Origin: JACRBK01 sp964427955
GTDB taxonomy: Bacteria; Chloroflexota; Anaerolineae; Aggregatilineales; Aggregatilineaceae
Reading direction: 5' to 3'
DNA: 9,270 nt
Assembly (NCBI GenBank): GCA_964427955.1
Contig: CAYRWY010000228.1
Coordinates: 1 to 9,270, forward strand
Below, one piece after another: positions 6,905-9,270 of the stretch. A program made the position numbers and the translations under genes. The notes under the pieces are model-generated. The model was not told the DNA's origin and made no database searches. It saw only the letters and a list, made by a program, of their open reading frames with translations. How positions within the stretch are numbered: position 1 is the stretch's first letter; each line of letters opens with the position of its first letter.

Positions 6905-6963
6905 ATCATCAGGCATTCGGCTAGAACTGGATTGTCCAGAAGTCCAATAGTAGAAGTGTTACT
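6890..6963 (-). repeat. Repeated regulatory element, copy B, in the divergent promoter region
   Basis: Partner of copy A at 1598-1671 (ungapped, constant offset 5292). It ends 68 nt before the ATG of the tandem binding-protein gene, against 54 nt for copy A. Its other end lies 6 nt from the weak -35 of the plus-strand kinase/regulator promoter, so one bound protein could control both directions. AGAA cores lie at 6901, 6923, 6938 and 6952. The 7-bp hairpin of copy A is not formed here because the bases at the equivalent of GCCC are GGGT. Confidence 0.75.
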
Positions 6964-6969
6964 ATGGGT

Positions 6970-6998
6970 TTCCGGCGATCTGCCGCCTGAGTTATAAT
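6970..6998 (+). promoter_or_regulatory. Candidate promoter of the soluble kinase/LuxR regulator operon
   Basis: A perfect TATAAT lies at 6993-6998, with a weak TTCCGG at 6970-6975 and a 17-nt spacer. Transcription would start near 7005, giving a leader of about 30 nt before the GTG at 7037. Copy B of the repeated element lies immediately upstream, where an activator would be expected to sit beside a weak -35, so autoregulation by the encoded regulator is plausible. Confidence 0.5.
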
Positions 6999-7023
6999 GA
7001 GGGGCGATGGCATAATCCTCGGC

Positions 7024-7028
7024 AGGAG
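7024..7028 (+). promoter_or_regulatory. Shine-Dalgarno supporting the GTG start of the soluble kinase
   Basis: AGGAG lies 8 nt before GTG at 7037. No ATG in the same frame lies near enough to be an alternative start for the receiver domain. Confidence 0.65.
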
Positions 7029-7036
7029 CGGTCCAG

Positions 7037-8074
7037 GTGTACAGTACGGTGGTCGAAGCGCGCAGCGATATCCTGATCATTGACGACAAGCCCGCCAATC
7101 TACATTTGCTGTCTTCGATCCTCAAGGAGCGCGGCCACGAAGTCCGGGCAGTCGTGAACGGCTCGATGGGGCTGATCGCGGCCAAAACCGTCAAGCCCGA
7201 CCTGATTCTGCTGGACGTGCGGATGCCCGGTCTGGACGGCTACGAAGTGTGCCGCCTCCTGAAGGCGGACAACGATCTCAGCCAGGTTCCGGTGATCTTC
7301 ATCAGCTCGCTGGAAGACACCCTGGATAAGGTCAAAGCCTTTCGGAGCGGGGGGGTCGATTACATCACCAAGCCCTTCCAGGTCGAAGAAGTAATCGCGC
7401 GCGTCGAAGCGCAGTTGGCCCTGTATCACGTCTATCTCCAGACCCAGCAATTGGCTGCCCTCAAGGAACGCCAGCGTCTGGCGCGCGAGTTGCACGATGC
7501 GGTCAGCCAGACCCTTTTTTCGACGAGTGTGATGGCCGAAACGCTGCTCTACCAGTACCGGCAGAAACCGGATCAGATCGAAAACGGGCTAAGGCAGATC
7601 TACGATTTGTCTCAGGCGGCATTGGCCGAAATGCGCGTCCTGTTTTTCGAGCTTCGGCCCGAGACGCTGATCGCGGCCCCACTCGGTACGCTGCTCACCC
7701 AGTTAGCCAACAGCATGAAGGCCCGTACCAGGGCCGAGATCGTGCTGCAAACCGAGAGTCAGGCCCCGCTGCCGCCGGAGGTCCACCTGGCCTTTTACCG
7801 GGTGGCACAGGAGGCCCTCAACAATATCGTCAAACATGCCCGCGCGACGCAGATACAATTGGAACTCCATCATCAGGACGAGTACACGACGTTGACGATT
7901 GTGGACAACGGGCGAGGGTTCGTTCCCGCCAGCGTTCCCCCTGGCCACTTTGGATTGATCAATATGCAGGAGCGCGCCGACGAGGTCGGGGCAGAACTGC
8001 ATGTACAGAGTGCACTAGAACAGGGTACAATGATTGTGCTTTCCTGGCATCATGAAGGGCTTGAGGATGGATGA
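7037..8074 (+). CDS. Soluble receiver-histidine kinase (REC-HisKA_3-HATPase), no input domain
   Basis: A 345-residue cytoplasmic kinase with a receiver in place of a sensor. The receiver spans residues 10-128, with Asp16/Asp17, phospho-acceptor Asp60 (LLDVRMPGLDG), Ser90 and Lys112. A short coiled linker leads to a NarX/DesK-type HisKA_3 dimerisation segment, RQRLARELHDAVSQTLFS, with His153 as the predicted phospho-site. The HATPase domain has QEALNNIVKHA (258-268), VDNGRGF (289-295) and a GHFGLINMQERA lid/G2 region. There is no signal peptide or membrane helix. The start is GTG with AGGAG 8 nt upstream. Its last 8 nt overlap the LuxR regulator gene, the usual partner of HisKA_3 kinases, so the pair is translationally coupled. 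The receiver implies control by another phospho-donor, most simply the membrane hybrid kinase encoded nearby, though a direct transfer is not shown. The gene diverges from the tandem binding-protein operon across 214 nt of shared regulatory DNA. Confidence 0.95.
   Translation: MYSTVVEARSDILIIDDKPANLHLLSSILKERGHEVRAVVNGSMGLIAAKTVKPDLILLDVRMPGLDGYEVCRLLKADNDLSQVPVIFISSLEDTLDKVKAFRSGGVDYITKPFQVEEVIARVEAQLALYHVYLQTQQLAALKERQRLARELHDAVSQTLFSTSVMAETLLYQYRQKPDQIENGLRQIYDLSQAALAEMRVLFFELRPETLIAAPLGTLLTQLANSMKARTRAEIVLQTESQAPLPPEVHLAFYRVAQEALNNIVKHARATQIQLELHHQDEYTTLTIVDNGRGFVPASVPPGHFGLINMQERADEVGAELHVQSALEQGTMIVLSWHHEGLEDG
8054..8059 (+). promoter_or_regulatory. Shine-Dalgarno deciding the LuxR regulator start
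   Basis: GAAGGG lies 7 nt before ATG at 8067. The upstream in-frame TTG (8034) and ATG (8052) have no such site, and they would add only a non-conserved leader before the receiver domain. Confidence 0.6.
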
Positions 8075-8711
8075 CAAGGCCGTGATTCGGGTGATCATTG
8101 TAGACGATCACGCCATCGTGCGTTCAGGGTTGGCCAACTTCTTGAACGCCTTCGATGATCTGACCTTGGTGGGCGAAACGGGAAGCGGGGCGGAAGCTCT
8201 CGATCTCTGCCAACAGCTTTACCCGGATGTGGTGCTCATGGACCTGGTCATGCCCGACATGAACGGGATCGAGGCTACGCGCCTGATCCATGCGCGTTTC
8301 CCCGATCTGCCGGTGCTGATTCTGTCCAGTTTTGACGATGAGGGCCGGGTAGCCGAGGCGTTGGAGGCGGGGGCGATTGGCTACCTGCTCAAGAATGCGT
8401 CCATACACGACATGGCCAAAGCGATCCGCGCCGCGCATGTCGGAAAGCCGACTCTTTCGCCGGAAGCGACCCAGGCTTTGATTCGCGCTCACGCCCGCAA
8501 AGCTCCGATCCACGAACTGAAAGCGCGCGAGCAGGAAATACTCAAGCTGTTGGCCGAGGGGTTGACCAACCCACAGATTGCCGAAAAACTTTCGTTGAGT
8601 GTTTCGACGGTGAAGTTCTACGTCAGCTCGATCCTGGAGAAACTGAACGTCGAAACGCGGACTGAGGCTGTGGCTCAGGCTATCCAGCATCACCTCATTG
8701 TCGAGGACTGA
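8067..8711 (+). CDS. NarL/FixJ-family response regulator (REC + LuxR-type HTH)
   Basis: A 214-residue transcription factor. The receiver begins IRVIIVDDHAIVRSGL (Asp13/Asp14), with phospho-acceptor Asp59 (LMDLVMPDMNG), Ser87/Ser88 and Lys109 (YLLKNAS). A linker leads to a C-terminal LuxR helix-turn-helix at about residues 150-205: LKAREQEILKLLAEGLTN, then QIAEKLSLSVSTVKFYVSSI, then LEKLNVETRTEA. Length and order are standard for the family. The ATG at 8067 overlaps the stop of the kinase gene (8-nt overlap ATGGATGA), so the kinase and regulator are made together and form a cognate pair. Likely DNA targets are the two copies of the repeated element at 1598-1671 and 6890-6963, which would make it regulator of the binding-protein, transporter and its own genes. 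That link is inferred from location. The MFS gene follows after 26 nt. Confidence 0.96.
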   Translation: MDDKAVIRVIIVDDHAIVRSGLANFLNAFDDLTLVGETGSGAEALDLCQQLYPDVVLMDLVMPDMNGIEATRLIHARFPDLPVLILSSFDDEGRVAEALEAGAIGYLLKNASIHDMAKAIRAAHVGKPTLSPEATQALIRAHARKAPIHELKAREQEILKLLAEGLTNPQIAEKLSLSVSTVKFYVSSILEKLNVETRTEAVAQAIQHHLIVED

Positions 8712-8737
8712 TCATCGTATCGTCAAGGTTATCGAGA

Positions 8738-9270
8738 GTGGAAAGACTACCCTTACCCGCCCGCATCGTACATCCCTTGGGTTACCCAAGAGTTGATAGT
8801 TTACCGAAGGAACAGCAGGAAGGGCTGCGATCATTCTGGCTGGATGGCACTTTTTCCTCGCTGGCGGGCGGATTCACTGATCCGTACTACACCCTCTATT
8901 TGTTGAGTTTGCAGGCGACCAATGCCCAGATTGGGCTGGTCAATACGCTGAACCAACTGGTGACCGCGCTGATGGCGATGCCCGGCGCGGCGATTGCTGA
9001 TCGGACCGGTCGCTACCGCCAGTTGGCCCTGCTGGCCGGGGTTGCCAGCCGCCTCATGTGGATCGTCATGTTGTCGGCCCCCTGGCTGTTGTCGGACAGC
9101 CGCGCGGTCTGGTTGGTGATGCTGTCGTGGGTCACCATCGCGGGCGTGGGGGCGTTGGGCAACGCGGCCTGGACGGCGCTCTCGGCGGATCTGGTCCCGG
9201 CGCGGATGCGCGGCGGGTATTTCGCTTCGCGCAATCTCATCGCGCAGTTCGTGCAGTTGGTGTCGATCCC
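8738..9270 (+). CDS. Major facilitator superfamily transporter (partial, C-terminus beyond right edge)
   Basis: About 177 residues of a multi-pass secondary transporter. The frame is open from upstream. The best start is GTG at 8738 with AAGG 9 nt before it, giving a cytoplasmic lead of about 32 residues; TTG at 8777 is the alternative. Hydrophobic segments begin at FWLDGTFSSLAGGFTDPYYT (TM1, from residue 33) and continue through QIGLVNTLNQLVTALMAMPG (TM2). The MFS loop 2-3 motif A is seen as GAAIADRTGRYRQ (Asp88, Gly91, Arg92). Later segments include LALLAGVASRLMWIVML and AVWLVMLSWVTIAGVGALGN. ALSADLVPARMRGGYFASRN lies before the edge, with the RGGYF/RG(R)YF element common in MFS efflux-like proteins of Chloroflexota. 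Substrate unknown. It follows the LuxR regulator by 26 nt with no clear terminator, so it may be co-transcribed. Confidence 0.85.
   Translation, partial: MERLPLPARIVHPLGYPRVDSLPKEQQEGLRSFWLDGTFSSLAGGFTDPYYTLYLLSLQATNAQIGLVNTLNQLVTALMAMPGAAIADRTGRYRQLALLAGVASRLMWIVMLSAPWLLSDSRAVWLVMLSWVTIAGVGALGNAAWTALSADLVPARMRGGYFASRNLIAQFVQLVSI
8776..8790. repeat. 15-nt palindrome at the regulator-MFS boundary
   Basis: CTTGGGT and ACCCAAG form perfect 7-nt arms around a single T. It lies 65 nt after the LuxR regulator stop and inside the predicted N-terminal codons of the MFS gene. No T-run follows, so it is a poor intrinsic terminator. It could be an operator or a weak mRNA hairpin, or be fortuitous. Confidence 0.35.

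Noticed and set aside
8034..8066. Upstream TTG or ATG starts for the LuxR regulator
   Set aside because: They lack a Shine-Dalgarno and add residues not expected before the receiver strand IRVIIVDD. ATG at 8067 has GAAGGG 7 nt before it and the usual short overlap with the kinase stop.
8124..8693. A 189-codon minus-strand frame opposite the LuxR regulator, and a similar one at 9013-9240 opposite the MFS gene
   Set aside because: Both are shadows of well-supported plus-strand genes and show no domain.
1..9270. CRISPR arrays, tRNA or rRNA genes, insertion sequences, prophage or defence genes
   Set aside because: I looked for regularly spaced repeats, cloverleaf-like segments, transposase motifs and terminal inverted repeats and saw none. 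The only clear non-coding repeat is the two-copy regulatory element.

Overview
The window is about 9.3 kb of dense, moderately GC-rich bacterial DNA. It holds a sugar-type (RbsB/RbsC-like) ABC transport locus interwoven with a two-component signalling locus. The large hybrid histidine kinase, the sensor-less receiver/HisKA_3 kinase paired with a LuxR-type regulator, and the style of the binding proteins resemble Chloroflexota (Anaerolineae-like) genomes. That assignment rests on style only; there is no rRNA or marker gene here.

Layout. A leftward (minus-strand) gene string starts at about 6822. It runs: an exported protein made of two complete RbsB-type substrate-binding domains in one chain (6822-4897); 7 nt later, a membrane hybrid histidine kinase with TM, dCache-like sensor, TM, HAMP, GAF, HisKA, HATPase and receiver (4889-1659); a second promoter region and a single-domain RbsB-type binding protein (1544-543); a strong hairpin; and the start of an RbsC-type permease that runs off the left edge (469-1). 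Divergently, on the plus strand, lie a soluble receiver-HisKA_3-HATPase kinase (7037-8074), an overlapping NarL/LuxR response regulator (8067-8711) and the start of an MFS transporter (8738 to the right edge).

How the genes may work together (inference). The tandem binding protein is encoded directly with the kinase, and the transporter's own binding protein is a separate homologous gene. This suggests the tandem protein is an extracytoplasmic receptor that presents ligand to the kinase, as XylFII-LytS, LuxP-LuxQ and TorT-TorS do. The signal would pass through the soluble kinase to the LuxR regulator, which would act on the transporter. In support, an ungapped element of about 74 bp (53 identities by hand count) occurs twice, at 1598-1671 and 6890-6963. 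Each copy sits in the same orientation and at nearly the same distance upstream of a binding-protein gene, and the second also lies just upstream of the plus-strand regulator promoter. It is a strong candidate for the operator of this system.

No RNA genes, CRISPR arrays, insertion sequences or integration signals were seen. No gene-free stretch exceeds 300 bases; the largest gap, 6823-7036, is the divergent promoter region.
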